The translations under genes and the position numbers were made by a program. DNA of 64,000 nucleotides from JBBIND01 sp037444075 (GTDB taxonomy: Bacteria; Acidobacteriota; Terriglobia; Bryobacterales; Bryobacteraceae), in the NCBI GenBank assembly GCA_037444075.1, contig JBBIND010000002.1, forward strand, positions 124,001 through 188,000, written 5' to 3'. Below, in pieces: positions 9,184 through 18,327 of the stretch. The notes under the pieces are model-generated. The model saw nothing but the letters and a program-made list of their open reading frames with translations, made no database searches and was not told the origin of the DNA. Position 1 is the stretch's first letter. Each line of letters begins with the position of its first letter.

Positions 9184-12100
9184 TCAGAAGGTCAGACGCA
9201 AGCCCAGCTGAATTTGCCGCGCTGCCCACGCGCCGCTTACCAGCCCATAGCCGGGTCCGTCAAAGGTGCGGCCCGGCGAGTCGAAAGTGGGATGATTGAA
9301 AGCGTTGAAGAACTCGCCCCGGAATTGGAGGCGCTTGCCCTCTCCGATGGGGAAGTTGCGCAGCACCGAGAAATCGAAGCTCACCATGCCGTCACCGCGC
9401 AGGAGATTCATCCCCTGGTTGCCGAAGCGGTAATCAGCTGGCTGCCGGAAAGCCTCGGTGTCAAACCAGCGTTCGAGTTTACGGTCGTTCTTGGGCAGGT
9501 TCGGGTTTCTTAGAACGTCTGCCCGCAAACTTCCCGCCGAGAAAGCGAACGTTGTGTTCACGCGCGTGGTGACGGTGAACGGAGGTCCGCTTTGCATGCC
9601 GATGACCGACCCGAGCGCCCAATCCCCGAGGACGTAGCGCAGCGGATTATCGGCGAGATAGCGGCGGCCCTTGCCGACGGGGATTTCGTAAACCGAACTC
9701 CAGGTGAAGCGATGCGGTATGTCGTTTTCCGATGGCCCCCAATCATTGCGGCGGTTGTAGAAGTCCGAGTAGGAACCGCCCTCGTCGCCAAGGCTGGCTC
9801 CGCCCTCATCCACGTTGTTGAGGAACTTCGACCAGGTATATGTGGCCAGCAAATTCAAGCCGTGGGAGAAGCGTTTTTCCACGCGCACGAGTCCGGCGTG
9901 ATAGCTGGAGACACCGAAGGAAGGCATCAGCACCTGCACGTTGCTGAACTGCGGGAAGGGGCGGTCGCGCTGCGTGGTCCCCGGGCCCATGCGCTCCGGC
10001 CTGATCTGGTTAATGCTGATGTTGGACCCTGCCAGCTTGCGCGAGAGGTTGCCCAGGTAGCTCACTTCCACTACCATCCTGCCGGGCAATTCGCGCTGCA
10101 CCCCCAAATTGAACTGCTGCGCATAGCCGATGCGCCGGCTGGCTTCGTAGAAGGTCACCGCCGTAGTCGTGGAGCTTCCCACCCTCACTGCACCAAACGA
10201 ATCGTTCAGCGTGGGAGATTGCAGTGAAAGTCCGGGGACTCCGTTGCGCAGGAAGAAGGGCGCCGTAATCCCGTTGTCCGGCGTGTTCATGGACGCCGAC
10301 ATCTCATAACCCAGCGAGGCTGACGTCGGAGCGCCACGGTCGAACGGATGCGCGTAGAAAATGCCGTAGCCGCCTCGAATTACGGTAGTGGCCGAACCCA
10401 GCGGTTTCCAGGCGAACCCGAACCGGGGACCGAAGTTATTCCAGTCCGTGTCGTACGGCTTGACGCGCCATCCGCCGACGCCGGCGAACTTCACCACGCC
10501 GGGCGTGCCGGAGACCGGGTTGATCTGCGTCATGTCGAACCCGTTCATGCGCTGGTTGGCGTCCACGATGGGCGTGTCCGTCTCCCACCGCAGGCCCAAG
10601 TTCAACGTGAGATCCTTGTGCACGCTCCAGTCATCCTGAACGAACCAGGCCAGGTACCAGCTGCTGCGGTCCAGCAACTGAGTCTGCCGCGCGCTGAAAC
10701 TGGTTGGGAATCCCAGCAGCATAGTTGCCAGACCATTGCCTGAAGCCGCCGTGCCGGGCTGCCCCGTGGGCAAAAGGCTGAAGCTGAATGATCCCGAGGC
10801 GGTGGGCCGGTTGACCTCGTAATTCAGCGACTGCCGGGCTTCCATGCCGAATTTCCAGGAATGCCGGCCGCGAATCCAGGAGAGGTTATTCACGAATTGA
10901 AACTGTTCGATGGGAAACTGCTGCCTTTCCTGCGAGCTGGAGCCGAGGTTCACATAGCCTGAGGCGCCGAACTGCGGGAAAGCGTCGTCCGGCACGCCAC
11001 GCAAGCCCAGTTTCCCGGGCCAGCCTCCGCCCAACCCCTTGGCAAAGGCGTGGTTGATGCGGTTTCCATACGTGAATCGAAATTCATTGATCAGAGCGGG
11101 GCTCACGATGCGCGTCCAGGCGCCGTACCAGAATTGCTGATGGCGCTTGGTGTCGGTATTCGTTTCAGCGGCCGGATTCGGAAACACGCTGGTGTTCAGC
11201 GTGTCGTCGCTGTTGTACATGTACCGGGCGTTGAATTTGTTTTTGGCGCCGAGGTTGTGGTCGATCTTGACGGTGAAGTTGTTGCGTGTCAGCCCGCGCA
11301 CCCAATTGGAGCGGAAATTGTTCGCTCCCGCCAGGGTATCGGGCGGCCGGTTCGGCACGGGATAGAAGGGGAGCAAATTGACCGCCACGGGATCGAAGCG
11401 TGCGGAGGGGATGCGGTTACCGGGGAAGAGGTCCCGAACGAAACGCGTTCCCTCCTGACGCGTGGTGGCCGGATCGTAGATGGGGATCATCTGCCCGCGC
11501 GTGTTGAGGGACTGAGAGAAATCCCCCGTCTTCTCCAACGCGCTGGGAACCGTCAAGGTGCGCACGAAGCCATCCCGGCGCCGAGAACCCTCATAAGCGA
11601 AGTAGAAAAAGGTCTTGTCGCGGATGACCGGGCCGCCAAGCGTGCCGCCGAACACGTTGTAGCGCAGGGAAGGCTTGATCTTCCGGGTTCCGTCCGTGGG
11701 CGCGAAGAAGTTGGCCGCGTCGAGTTTCTCGTTGCGCAGATACTCGAACAGACTTCCACGGAACTGGTTGGTGCCGCTGCGGGTGGTGGCGATGATCACG
11801 CCGCCCGCCGAACCGCCATACTCCGCGGAGTAGTTGTTGGACAGCACCTTGACTTCCTGCACGACTTCCACCGGGGGGTCCGTGTCGATTTGCCCGATAC
11901 CCAGGCGCATGTTCTGTCCCGTGCCGCCGTCGACCCAGAACATCTGGCTTTGCGTGCGTCCCCCGGCCAGACTGAAGTTCGGTTTCGAACCGCTGTCGTA
12001 GTTGACGAACACCGCCGCCCCGGTGATGTTGATCATGTTCATCGTGCGCCGGTCACCGAGGGGCATGTCCTCGATGGTTCGCGTCTCGACGAGTTGGCTG

Positions 12101-12489
12101 GATTGTGCGGTACGCGTTTCAAGCAGCGATGCCTCGCCTGTCACCGTCACGCTCTCCGATACGGCTCCGACTTCGAGGGAAACGTTCAACTCGAGCACCT
12201 GTCCGGTGGTCAGCGTAATGCCCTGGCGCACAAAACGCCTGAAGCCTTGCCTCTCCGCCGCCACTACATACTCACCGATAGGCAGGAAGCGAAGCGAGTA
12301 GAAGCCCACCTCGTTCGTACGTGACGTGCTCCTAACGCCCGTCGCGGTGTTGGTGGCCGTGATTTCAACATCCGGAACCACCGCGCCTTGCGTGTCCGTG
12401 ACCACACCATTCACCGTAGCCTGCGGCGATTGCGCGAGCAGGGAAAACACGGCGAGAACTGCGATGCCCGCCAGCTTTGCGATTCTCAT
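9184..12489 (-). CDS. Oar-like TonB-dependent receptor with carboxypeptidase regulatory domain
   Basis: Outer-membrane receptor of the Oar type common in Acidobacteria, 1101 residues. A signal peptide (MRIAKLAGIAVLAVFSLLA) is followed by a carboxypeptidase-regulatory-like beta-sandwich (VNGVVTDTQGAVVPDVEIT), a plug region (VIIATTRSGTNQFRGSLFE near residue 230) and a long 22-strand-type barrel ending in an aromatic C-terminus (QLGLRLTF). Start at 12489, where AAGGTGGAG lies just upstream, rather than the in-frame ATG at 12504, which would overlap that Shine-Dalgarno. These receptors probably import large oligomers; the neighbouring sulfatases and deacetylase suggest sulfated or amino-sugar glycans, but this is inference. 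A truncated second receptor lies directly upstream on the same strand. Confidence 0.88.
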   Translation of the reverse strand: MRIAKLAGIAVLAVFSLLAQSPQATVNGVVTDTQGAVVPDVEITATNTATGVRSTSRTNEVGFYSLRFLPIGEYVVAAERQGFRRFVRQGITLTTGQVLELNVSLEVGAVSESVTVTGEASLLETRTAQSSQLVETRTIEDMPLGDRRTMNMINITGAAVFVNYDSGSKPNFSLAGGRTQSQMFWVDGGTGQNMRLGIGQIDTDPPVEVVQEVKVLSNNYSAEYGGSAGGVIIATTRSGTNQFRGSLFEYLRNEKLDAANFFAPTDGTRKIKPSLRYNVFGGTLGGPVIRDKTFFYFAYEGSRRRDGFVRTLTVPSALEKTGDFSQSLNTRGQMIPIYDPATTRQEGTRFVRDLFPGNRIPSARFDPVAVNLLPFYPVPNRPPDTLAGANNFRSNWVRGLTRNNFTVKIDHNLGAKNKFNARYMYNSDDTLNTSVFPNPAAETNTDTKRHQQFWYGAWTRIVSPALINEFRFTYGNRINHAFAKGLGGGWPGKLGLRGVPDDAFPQFGASGYVNLGSSSQERQQFPIEQFQFVNNLSWIRGRHSWKFGMEARQSLNYEVNRPTASGSFSFSLLPTGQPGTAASGNGLATMLLGFPTSFSARQTQLLDRSSWYLAWFVQDDWSVHKDLTLNLGLRWETDTPIVDANQRMNGFDMTQINPVSGTPGVVKFAGVGGWRVKPYDTDWNNFGPRFGFAWKPLGSATTVIRGGYGIFYAHPFDRGAPTSASLGYEMSASMNTPDNGITAPFFLRNGVPGLSLQSPTLNDSFGAVRVGSSTTTAVTFYEASRRIGYAQQFNLGVQRELPGRMVVEVSYLGNLSRKLAGSNISINQIRPERMGPGTTQRDRPFPQFSNVQVLMPSFGVSSYHAGLVRVEKRFSHGLNLLATYTWSKFLNNVDEGGASLGDEGGSYSDFYNRRNDWGPSENDIPHRFTWSSVYEIPVGKGRRYLADNPLRYVLGDWALGSVIGMQSGPPFTVTTRVNTTFAFSAGSLRADVLRNPNLPKNDRKLERWFDTEAFRQPADYRFGNQGMNLLRGDGMVSFDFSVLRNFPIGEGKRLQFRGEFFNAFNHPTFDSPGRTFDGPGYGLVSGAWAARQIQLGLRLTF

Positions 12490-12616
12490 AGCTCCACCTT
12501 TCATTGAGGCGCCTGAGGCGTCTCATCAGCAGTTAATCCTGCAACTTCTTCACGCCCGGGCAGTGGGCGGAGCGTGGCGCGCAGCGGTGACCGCCGCCTG
12601 CCCGACGGTTATTCAC

Positions 12617-13162
12617 TCAGAACAGAAGTTTCAGTGCGAAGTAAGTTTGCCTCGGCCAACCCGCGGTGTTCGAGATCTGGCCAAAAAGCGTGCTGGTTAC
12701 GCTGGTATTCGGTGCCGTGAAGTGGGAGTGGTTCAAGGCGTTCAGGAGTTCCGCGCGGAACTGGAGCGTGACGTTTTCGTACAGGCGGAAGTTCTTCAGC
12801 GCCGAGAGGTCCCACATGTTGAGGCCGGGTCCGCGCAGTCCGGTGAAGCGGGTCGGAAACGTGCGGATATTCGAGGCCAACTGCCTGGCCGGGTCGCGCT
12901 CGAAGCCGGCGTCCGTATTGAACCATTGGTTCACATTGCGTTGGTGCTTAGATTCGTAATTGCCTTGCTCGTTTGACTGCGTGGCTGTGGTGACGTTCGT
13001 GGCAAGATTAGTGGCTTTCACTTCAACGTTCGGGATGACGGCGCCCGAGTCATCCATCACGCGGCCAAGAACTCTGCCGCGGGGATCCTGTGCGTCAAGG
13101 GCAGCGGCTAAGAGGAACAATACGACGCCCGCCAACTGTGGTTGTCGAGCCAGCGAGAACAT
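12617..13162 (-). pseudogene. Internally deleted Oar-like receptor remnant (181 aa)
   Basis: The frame starts with a strong signal (AGGAGG at 13168-13173, 5 nt before the ATG), a signal peptide and the beginning of a carboxypeptidase-regulatory domain (GRVMDDSGAVIPNVEVKAT). Near residue 70 (about 12952) the text jumps, in frame, to the last barrel strands: NQWFNTDAGF, GLNMWDLSALKNF, LQFRAELLNALNHSHF and a terminal ALKLLF. The intact neighbour shows the same end motifs (ERWFDTEAFR, FRGEFFNAFNHPTF) about 900 residues after its regulatory domain. So nearly the whole plug and barrel are missing. It may still be translated as a small exported protein, but it cannot form a channel; I call it a deletion remnant. 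Confidence 0.8.
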
Positions 13163-13326
13163 CAAGACCTCCTCGACACGGTCCGGACAGCATCGCGGCT
13201 GCGGACTCCTCACACGCAGAAATTATATCACGGCGCCTGTTGCGCGTATCCTGGCGGTTGCTGGCTGGGGACGGCCCAAAGAGCCACGAGCCGGGAATCT
13301 GCCATGATGAAGGATTAGGAGGAAAC

Positions 13327-13340
13327 AGACAAGCTTGTCT
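13327..13340. promoter_or_regulatory. 14-bp perfect palindrome AGACAAGCTTGTCT before the kinase-like gene
   Basis: A perfect palindrome sits between an AGGAGG (about 13317-13322) and the ATG at 13344. It could be a repressor operator or an mRNA hairpin that presents or hides the start. The AGGAGG is too far from the ATG (about 21 nt) unless this stem folds and shortens the distance. Function is inference. Confidence 0.4.
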
Positions 13341-13343
13341 TTT

Positions 13344-14732
13344 ATGATCAACGCCCAGCCTGCCATCGTGCCCGAACTCGATCCGGCTTTCGTACCCGCA
13401 TCGGTCTTCAATCGAGAATTTCGCAACGCCGCTCGCGAAAAGGGCTCTGCCCCGCTGAACCTGGCGTTAGAGCGCACGGACGGCAGCATCTCGCGATTCG
13501 ACACGATCGTCTTCGCGGACAACCATCCGCTCAACCTCCGTTATGTCGAGCGCATCGTGAAGTTCCTTCTCTGGCAGCGCGGGGGCTGGAAAGTCTATTC
13601 AGGGGGACCACCGGCCATTGGCGAACACCTCGCCCAGGTCTATTCCTCCGCCGGCGAGCGCGCCTTCGATGCGCAGTTCATGGGCGGTGTCTATGAGAGG
13701 CCGTTTACCGTCATCACCTGCAAGGCCGAAGAGGTGCCGGCCGCGCGCGAAAGTTCAGTGCCGTTAGGGCGCCACCTGGACGGCTGCCGTGTCGGCTTCG
13801 ACCTCGGCGCAAGTGACCGCAAAGCCAGTGCCGTTCTGGACGGGAACGTCGTTTATAGCGAAGAAGTACCTTGGGACCCCCGGCACCAGTCGGACCCCGA
13901 CTATCACTATCAGGGTGTTCTGGACAGCATTCGCAACGCTGCGGCGCATCTGCCGCGTCTGGATGCCGTGGGCGGCTCGGCGGCAGGCATCTACATCAAC
14001 AACCGCGCGCGCGTGGCGTCCCTATATCGTGGCGTGCCGAAAGAAGCTTTCGAAGCCCAAATTGCCGGGATGTTTGTGCGCATCGGGGAGGAACTCGGCG
14101 TACCTCTGGAGGTGGTCAACGACGGCGAAGTGACGGCCTTGGCAGGGTCCATGTCCATCGGGGAGAACCCGGTGTTGGGCATTGCTCTCGGGTCCAGCCA
14201 AGCCGCCGGCTATGTGGACCATCACGGCAACATCACGGGCTGGCTGAATGAGCTGGCCTTCGTCCCCATTGACTATCGTGAAAACGCACCCGTGGACGAA
14301 TGGTCCGGCGATACCGGCTGCGGCGTGCAGTACTTCTCACAGGTGGGCGCCATGCGCGTGGCCGAAGCCGCCGGCATGACCTTCCCCGCTGGACTCGGCC
14401 TGCCTGAGAAGCTGGTTGTCTTGCAGGAGCGCATGCTGGCAAAGGATTCGCTGGCGAAGAAGGTCTACGAGAGCATCGGCACCTGCCTGGGCTACGCCAT
14501 CGCGCACTATGCCGATTTCTATGAGCTGAAACACGTGCTCGTGCTCGGCCGTGTGACGACCGGGCCGGGCGGCGACATTCTTGTGGAGCGCGCCAGGCAT
14601 GTCTTGGCGCACGAATTCCCCGAACTCGCCGGCACGCTCAACATAGCCCTTCCCGATGAAAAGAGCCGGCGCGTCGGCCAGTCCATTGCCGCGGCCAGCT
14701 TGCCGCAAATCACGCAGGAGGCGAAACAATGA
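13344..14732 (+). CDS. ASKHA-fold (ROK-like) sugar kinase homologue
   Basis: 462-residue protein with an actin/hexokinase-fold phosphate loop, VGFDLGASDRKASAVL, near residue 150. An acidic motif follows (EVVNDGEVTALAG near 255, the position of the catalytic Asp in ROK kinases), then a second nucleotide strand, VLGIALGSSQAAGYV. The usual ROK zinc motif C-x-C-G-x-x-G-C is not present, and an unusual 145-residue N-terminal extension precedes the kinase fold. The start could be ATG 13344 or the in-frame TTG 13335, which lies inside the palindrome. It overlaps the next gene (PIG-L deacetylase) by four bases, so an amino-sugar or sugar-conjugate pathway is plausible. Catalytic activity is not certain. 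Confidence 0.65.
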   Translation: MINAQPAIVPELDPAFVPASVFNREFRNAAREKGSAPLNLALERTDGSISRFDTIVFADNHPLNLRYVERIVKFLLWQRGGWKVYSGGPPAIGEHLAQVYSSAGERAFDAQFMGGVYERPFTVITCKAEEVPAARESSVPLGRHLDGCRVGFDLGASDRKASAVLDGNVVYSEEVPWDPRHQSDPDYHYQGVLDSIRNAAAHLPRLDAVGGSAAGIYINNRARVASLYRGVPKEAFEAQIAGMFVRIGEELGVPLEVVNDGEVTALAGSMSIGENPVLGIALGSSQAAGYVDHHGNITGWLNELAFVPIDYRENAPVDEWSGDTGCGVQYFSQVGAMRVAEAAGMTFPAGLGLPEKLVVLQERMLAKDSLAKKVYESIGTCLGYAIAHYADFYELKHVLVLGRVTTGPGGDILVERARHVLAHEFPELAGTLNIALPDEKSRRVGQSIAAASLPQITQEAKQ

Positions 14733-15577
14733 AACTGACTCGCGCGAACGCAGAAGTTTGGGCGCCGGACGGGAGCGCAACCGCCGACGCTCTGGCCCGG
14801 ACGACGCACATGGCCATCGCCGCTCACCAGGATGACATTGAGATCATGGCCATGGCAGGGATCCTGGAATGTTTCGGCGCGGACGGGAAGGCCTTTCTTG
14901 GGGTCATTGCCACCGACGGGGCCGGTTCGCCGCGCGATGCGTTCTACGCCCGTTATAGCGATGAAGAAATGCAGAAGGTGCGCCGCGTCGAGCAAAAGAA
15001 AGCGGCGTTTGTGGGTGAATACTCGGCCGTCGTTTTCCTGGACTATCCGAGCGCGGCGATGAAAGCGCCCGGTGAAAAAGGACCTGTTGCCGACATCCAA
15101 GCCCTGCTCGCGGCTGCGCAGCCCGAAATCCTGTACACGCACAATCTGGCTGACAAGCACGACACTCACGTCGCCACCGCTCTACGCGTGATCAGTGCCG
15201 TGCGCGCTCTTCCGGCCTCCAACCGGCCCAAGCACTTGTACGGCTGCGAGGTGTGGCGGGATCTCGATTGGATGACGGACGCAGATAAGGCCGTCTTCGG
15301 AGTCGACGGCCACGAAAACCTGTCCGCTGCGCTGCTCGGCGTGTTCGATTCCCAGATCGCCGGGGGCAAGCGCTATGACCTGGCTACGTTGGGCAGGCGC
15401 CGGGCCCACGCAACGTACTACCAAAGCCACTCCGTGGATGCCGCCAAGGCGATCACGTTCGCCATGGATCTGACCCCGCTCATCCAGGATGATGGGCTCG
15501 ATCCCGCAGCTTTCGTGGACGCGCACATTCAGCGCTTTGCGGCAGAGGTTGGATCGCGCATCGCCAAGCTCGGATAG
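14729..15577 (+). CDS. PIG-L/LmbE-family deacetylase
   Basis: 282-residue protein of the GlcNAc-PI de-N-acetylase (LmbE/PIG-L) fold, zinc enzymes that remove acetyl groups from N-acetylglucosaminyl substrates. The signature AAHQDDIEI is a variant of the family P-H-P-D-D (Gln in place of the second Pro), and THNLADKHDTHVA supplies the second metal-binding histidine cluster. The absence of a signal peptide places it in the cytoplasm. Translationally coupled to the upstream kinase-like gene (ATGA overlap), followed 87 nt later by a separately promoted sulfatase. A joint role in amino-sugar catabolism is inferred from context; the substrate is unknown. Confidence 0.8.
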   Translation: MKLTRANAEVWAPDGSATADALARTTHMAIAAHQDDIEIMAMAGILECFGADGKAFLGVIATDGAGSPRDAFYARYSDEEMQKVRRVEQKKAAFVGEYSAVVFLDYPSAAMKAPGEKGPVADIQALLAAAQPEILYTHNLADKHDTHVATALRVISAVRALPASNRPKHLYGCEVWRDLDWMTDADKAVFGVDGHENLSAALLGVFDSQIAGGKRYDLATLGRRRAHATYYQSHSVDAAKAITFAMDLTPLIQDDGLDPAAFVDAHIQRFAAEVGSRIAKLG

Positions 15578-15626
15578 CGGGCAGGAGACCGTCCTGAGCG
15601 GTTCGAAGCCGGCGCGAGGCATTGTT

Positions 15627-15655
15627 TTGCATTCCGCATCACGCCCCGATATGCT
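15627..15655 (+). promoter_or_regulatory. Promoter TTGCAT-N17-TATGCT placing the start site at the ATG
   Basis: TTGCAT at 15627-15632 and TATGCT at 15650-15655 are separated by exactly 17 bp. The ATG of the sulfatase follows 9 nt after the -10, so the message would have almost no leader. No Shine-Dalgarno is present in the gap. Confidence 0.6.
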
Positions 15656-15664
15656 GCTGTAATC

Positions 15665-17170
15665 ATGTCTTTATTGACTCGTCGCGCGCTTCTGGCGGGC
15701 GCGGCCCCTGCGATACTACGCCCGCAGTCGCGCCGCCGGCCCAATATCCTGTTCGCCATCGCCGATGACCTCTCCTACGCGCACACGAGCGCCATGGGAG
15801 ATCGCGTGGTCAGAACTCCGAGCTTTGACCGCGTGGCCGAGCGCGGCCTGCTGTTCCGCAACGCCTTCTGCCCCGCGCCGCAATGCGCGCCCACCAGAGC
15901 CTCCCTGCTCACGGGCCGCTACATCTGGCAGAACGAGGAAGCCGGCACGCACGCCAGTTACTTCCCCCGGAAGTTCCAGGTGTACCCGGACCACCTGGCC
16001 AAGGCCGGCTACTTTACCGGCCTCACCGGCAAGGGCGCGGGCCCCTGCAATTGGGAGGACCCGGGTTGGCCCCACAACCCTGCCGGGCCGTCCTTCGACG
16101 CTCGCCGAGCCAGGAACCTTCCACAAGGGGTTAACAACAACGACTACGCCGCGAATTTTGCTGATTTCCTGGCCGCCAGACCGAAGGACAAGCCGTTTTG
16201 TTTCTGGTTCGGCTGTTCGGAACCGCACCGTGCTTATCAGAAGGGCATCGGCATCGAGAGGGGCAAGAAGCCCGAAGCGGTCACTGTGCCGCCGTTTCTG
16301 CCGGATGTTCCGGAAATACGCTCCGACATCCTGGATTACTACATCGAGATCGAGCATTTCGACGCGCACCTCGGGCGCATGCTTGATCAGATTCAGAAAG
16401 CCGGAGAACTGGAGAACACGCTCATCGTAGTCACGTCCGACAACGGCATGCCGTTTCCCGGCGCCAAAGCCACGATGTATGACTATGGCTGGCACTTGCC
16501 CATGGCGATTGCCTGGCCGGACCGCGCGCCGGGAGGACGTGCCGTGGAAGACATGGTCAGCTTCATCGACCTGGCGCCCACGTACCTGGAGGCCGCCGGC
16601 CTCAAGCCGGGTCCGGAAATCACCGGCCGGAGTCTGCTGCCTCTGCTCGAATCCAAGCGCTCCGGAGTGGTGGATGCGTCGCGGGACAAAATTTATGGGG
16701 GCCGTGAGAGGCACTCCCACGCCCGCTACGATAACCTGGGCTACCCGGCGCGGAGCGTCCGCACCCGCCAGTTTCTTTACACGCGGAACTTCAAGCCGGA
16801 CCGCTGGCCCGCGGGGGACCCGGAAGGCTACCACGATATCGACGCCTCGCCCACCAAGAGCTACATGCTGGAGCACCGCAAGGAGGCGATTGTGGCTCCC
16901 CTGTTCGAGCACTGCTTCGGCAAGCATCCGGAAGAGGAACTCTACGACGTGGTGAAGGACCCCGGCTGCTTGAAGAACCTGGCAGCTTCCCCCGACCATG
17001 CCAGGACTCGAAAAGAGCTGCGCGCCGGTCTCGACCGCACGCTGACGGCCCAGAAGGACCCTCGCATGACGGGCAGCGAGGTATTCGATTCCTACCCGCG
17101 CCACTCGCCGATGCGGCCGGAACTCGGCGGCTTCGTCACGCGCGGCGCCTACAACCCGAAGTACAAGTAG
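15665..17170 (+). CDS. Exported type I sulfatase (heparan N-sulfatase-like)
   Basis: 501-residue sulfatase with an N-terminal signal (MSLLTRRALLAGAAPA, Tat-like double Arg). NILFAIADDLSYAH provides the first metal aspartates, QCAPTRASLLTGRY the C-x-P-x-R site (Cys74, formylglycine precursor), and TSDNGMPFPGAK the late Asp/Asn pair. The GRYIWQNEEAGTHASYF stretch after the active site resembles heparan N-sulfatase/sulfamidase relatives, unlike the two sulfatases nearer the window start. Its own promoter lies immediately upstream. Maturation needs a formylglycine-generating enzyme or an anaerobic sulfatase-maturating enzyme, neither of which is seen in this window. Confidence 0.88.
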   Translation: MSLLTRRALLAGAAPAILRPQSRRRPNILFAIADDLSYAHTSAMGDRVVRTPSFDRVAERGLLFRNAFCPAPQCAPTRASLLTGRYIWQNEEAGTHASYFPRKFQVYPDHLAKAGYFTGLTGKGAGPCNWEDPGWPHNPAGPSFDARRARNLPQGVNNNDYAANFADFLAARPKDKPFCFWFGCSEPHRAYQKGIGIERGKKPEAVTVPPFLPDVPEIRSDILDYYIEIEHFDAHLGRMLDQIQKAGELENTLIVVTSDNGMPFPGAKATMYDYGWHLPMAIAWPDRAPGGRAVEDMVSFIDLAPTYLEAAGLKPGPEITGRSLLPLLESKRSGVVDASRDKIYGGRERHSHARYDNLGYPARSVRTRQFLYTRNFKPDRWPAGDPEGYHDIDASPTKSYMLEHRKEAIVAPLFEHCFGKHPEEELYDVVKDPGCLKNLAASPDHARTRKELRAGLDRTLTAQKDPRMTGSEVFDSYPRHSPMRPELGGFVTRGAYNPKYK

Positions 17171-17194
17171 CTCTGCCGGGAGGATCTCCGCGCG

Positions 17195-18289
17195 CTACTT
17201 TCTTTCGAGCAAATAGGCGCTGTCTTCGAGACGGCTTTCAGCGCCGTCGTTGACCGCGAACCTCCGGCGCATCACCTTGCCTTCGCTGACGCGTCCGCTC
17301 CACAACGACGCACCGGCATAGGCCCCGTCCTTGCGCAGCGCGTAGAAGTTGATATCAAAGCGGGCCAACCGGGCGGCGTCGTTGCCGAAGTTGCGCGCGA
17401 TGCGCTTCAGGCAATCCAGGCAAGCTTCCTGGGGAGCCATGCCGCGGCGCATGTTTTCGACGATGCTGTGCGCGCCGGCGACGCGGATGTTCTCCTCGCC
17501 GCGGCCCGTGGAGCCGGCGGCGCCAACGTCCTGGTCGACGTAGAGGCCGGCGCCGATGATGGGCGAGTCGCCCACGCGGCCCGGCAGTTTCCACGCCAGA
17601 CCGCTGGTCGTGGTGACACCCGATATTTCGCCTCGGGAGTTCAAAGCAAGACAGTTGATGGTGCCGGTAGGCGGATTGGCGGCCACCTCCGCGGCCCAGG
17701 CGAGCGTGGCTTCATCGGCCTGCGGGAACAGTTGCCGCAGACGGGAAGTGGGTTTTCCGGGGGGCGCGTCGAGCCCGTCGGTCCAGTTGTTGTGATTGTT
17801 GCGGTCGCGCAGCGACTGTTTCCATGTCAGCCAGGCGAGACGCGCCTTTTCGCTGAGCAGATTCTCTTCCTGGAAACCATGGGCGCGGGCGAAGCGCAAA
17901 GCGCCTTCGCCTACCAGCATGACGTGGTCCGTCTGCTCCATCACCAGCTTGGCCACACGCGAAGGGTACTTGATGTTGCGCAAAGAGGCCACAGCGCCGC
18001 AGCGCCGCGTCGGGCCGTGCATCACGCTCGCGTCGAGCTCCACCACCCCCTCCTCGTTAGGCAGGCCGCCGTAGCCCACGGAGTTGTCCCCGGGGTCTTC
18101 CTCGTTGATGTTGACGCCCGCGATGACGGCGTCAAGCGTGTCTCCGCCGGCTTTCAGGATTTCCATGGCGCGCGCGCAGGCCTTCAGGCCGTTCGCGCTG
18201 GCAATGACGATTTCCTTCGTGCCGGCTGCGGACGCAGTTACGCCGGCGAGCGCCGAAGCGCCCCACATCAATTCCCGTCTGCTGATCAT
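17195..18289 (-). CDS. N4-(beta-N-acetylglucosaminyl)-L-asparaginase-type Ntn hydrolase
   Basis: 364-residue exported glycosylasparaginase-family protein. The start at 18289 (MISRRELMWGASALAG) gives a Tat-like signal; the longer frame upstream has no such sequence. EDPGDNSVGYGGLPNEEG is the substrate-side signature of the family, and PTGTINCLALN contains the Thr expected to become the nucleophile after self-cleavage into alpha and beta chains. GRVGDSPIIGAGLYVD holds the beta-chain substrate loop. Known members cleave the GlcNAc-Asn bond of glycoproteins or beta-aspartyl peptides. The gene is divergent from a small secreted unknown and convergent with a sulfatase, consistent with glycoconjugate breakdown. 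Confidence 0.85.
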   Translation of the reverse strand: MISRRELMWGASALAGVTASAAGTKEIVIASANGLKACARAMEILKAGGDTLDAVIAGVNINEEDPGDNSVGYGGLPNEEGVVELDASVMHGPTRRCGAVASLRNIKYPSRVAKLVMEQTDHVMLVGEGALRFARAHGFQEENLLSEKARLAWLTWKQSLRDRNNHNNWTDGLDAPPGKPTSRLRQLFPQADEATLAWAAEVAANPPTGTINCLALNSRGEISGVTTTSGLAWKLPGRVGDSPIIGAGLYVDQDVGAAGSTGRGEENIRVAGAHSIVENMRRGMAPQEACLDCLKRIARNFGNDAARLARFDINFYALRKDGAYAGASLWSGRVSEGKVMRRRFAVNDGAESRLEDSAYLLERK

Positions 18290-18291
18290 GA

Positions 18292-18319
18292 CTGCCAATT
18301 CCCCCGGATAGGCTAAACT
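18292..18319 (+). promoter_or_regulatory. Weak promoter CTGCCA-N16-TAAACT, 8 nt before an ATG
   Basis: TAAACT at 18314-18319 is followed after 8 nt by the ATG at 18328, and CTGCCA lies 16 bp upstream. It overlaps the start region of the divergent asparaginase gene. No Shine-Dalgarno is present before 18328. Confidence 0.4.
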
Positions 18320-18327
18320 TACAGCTA

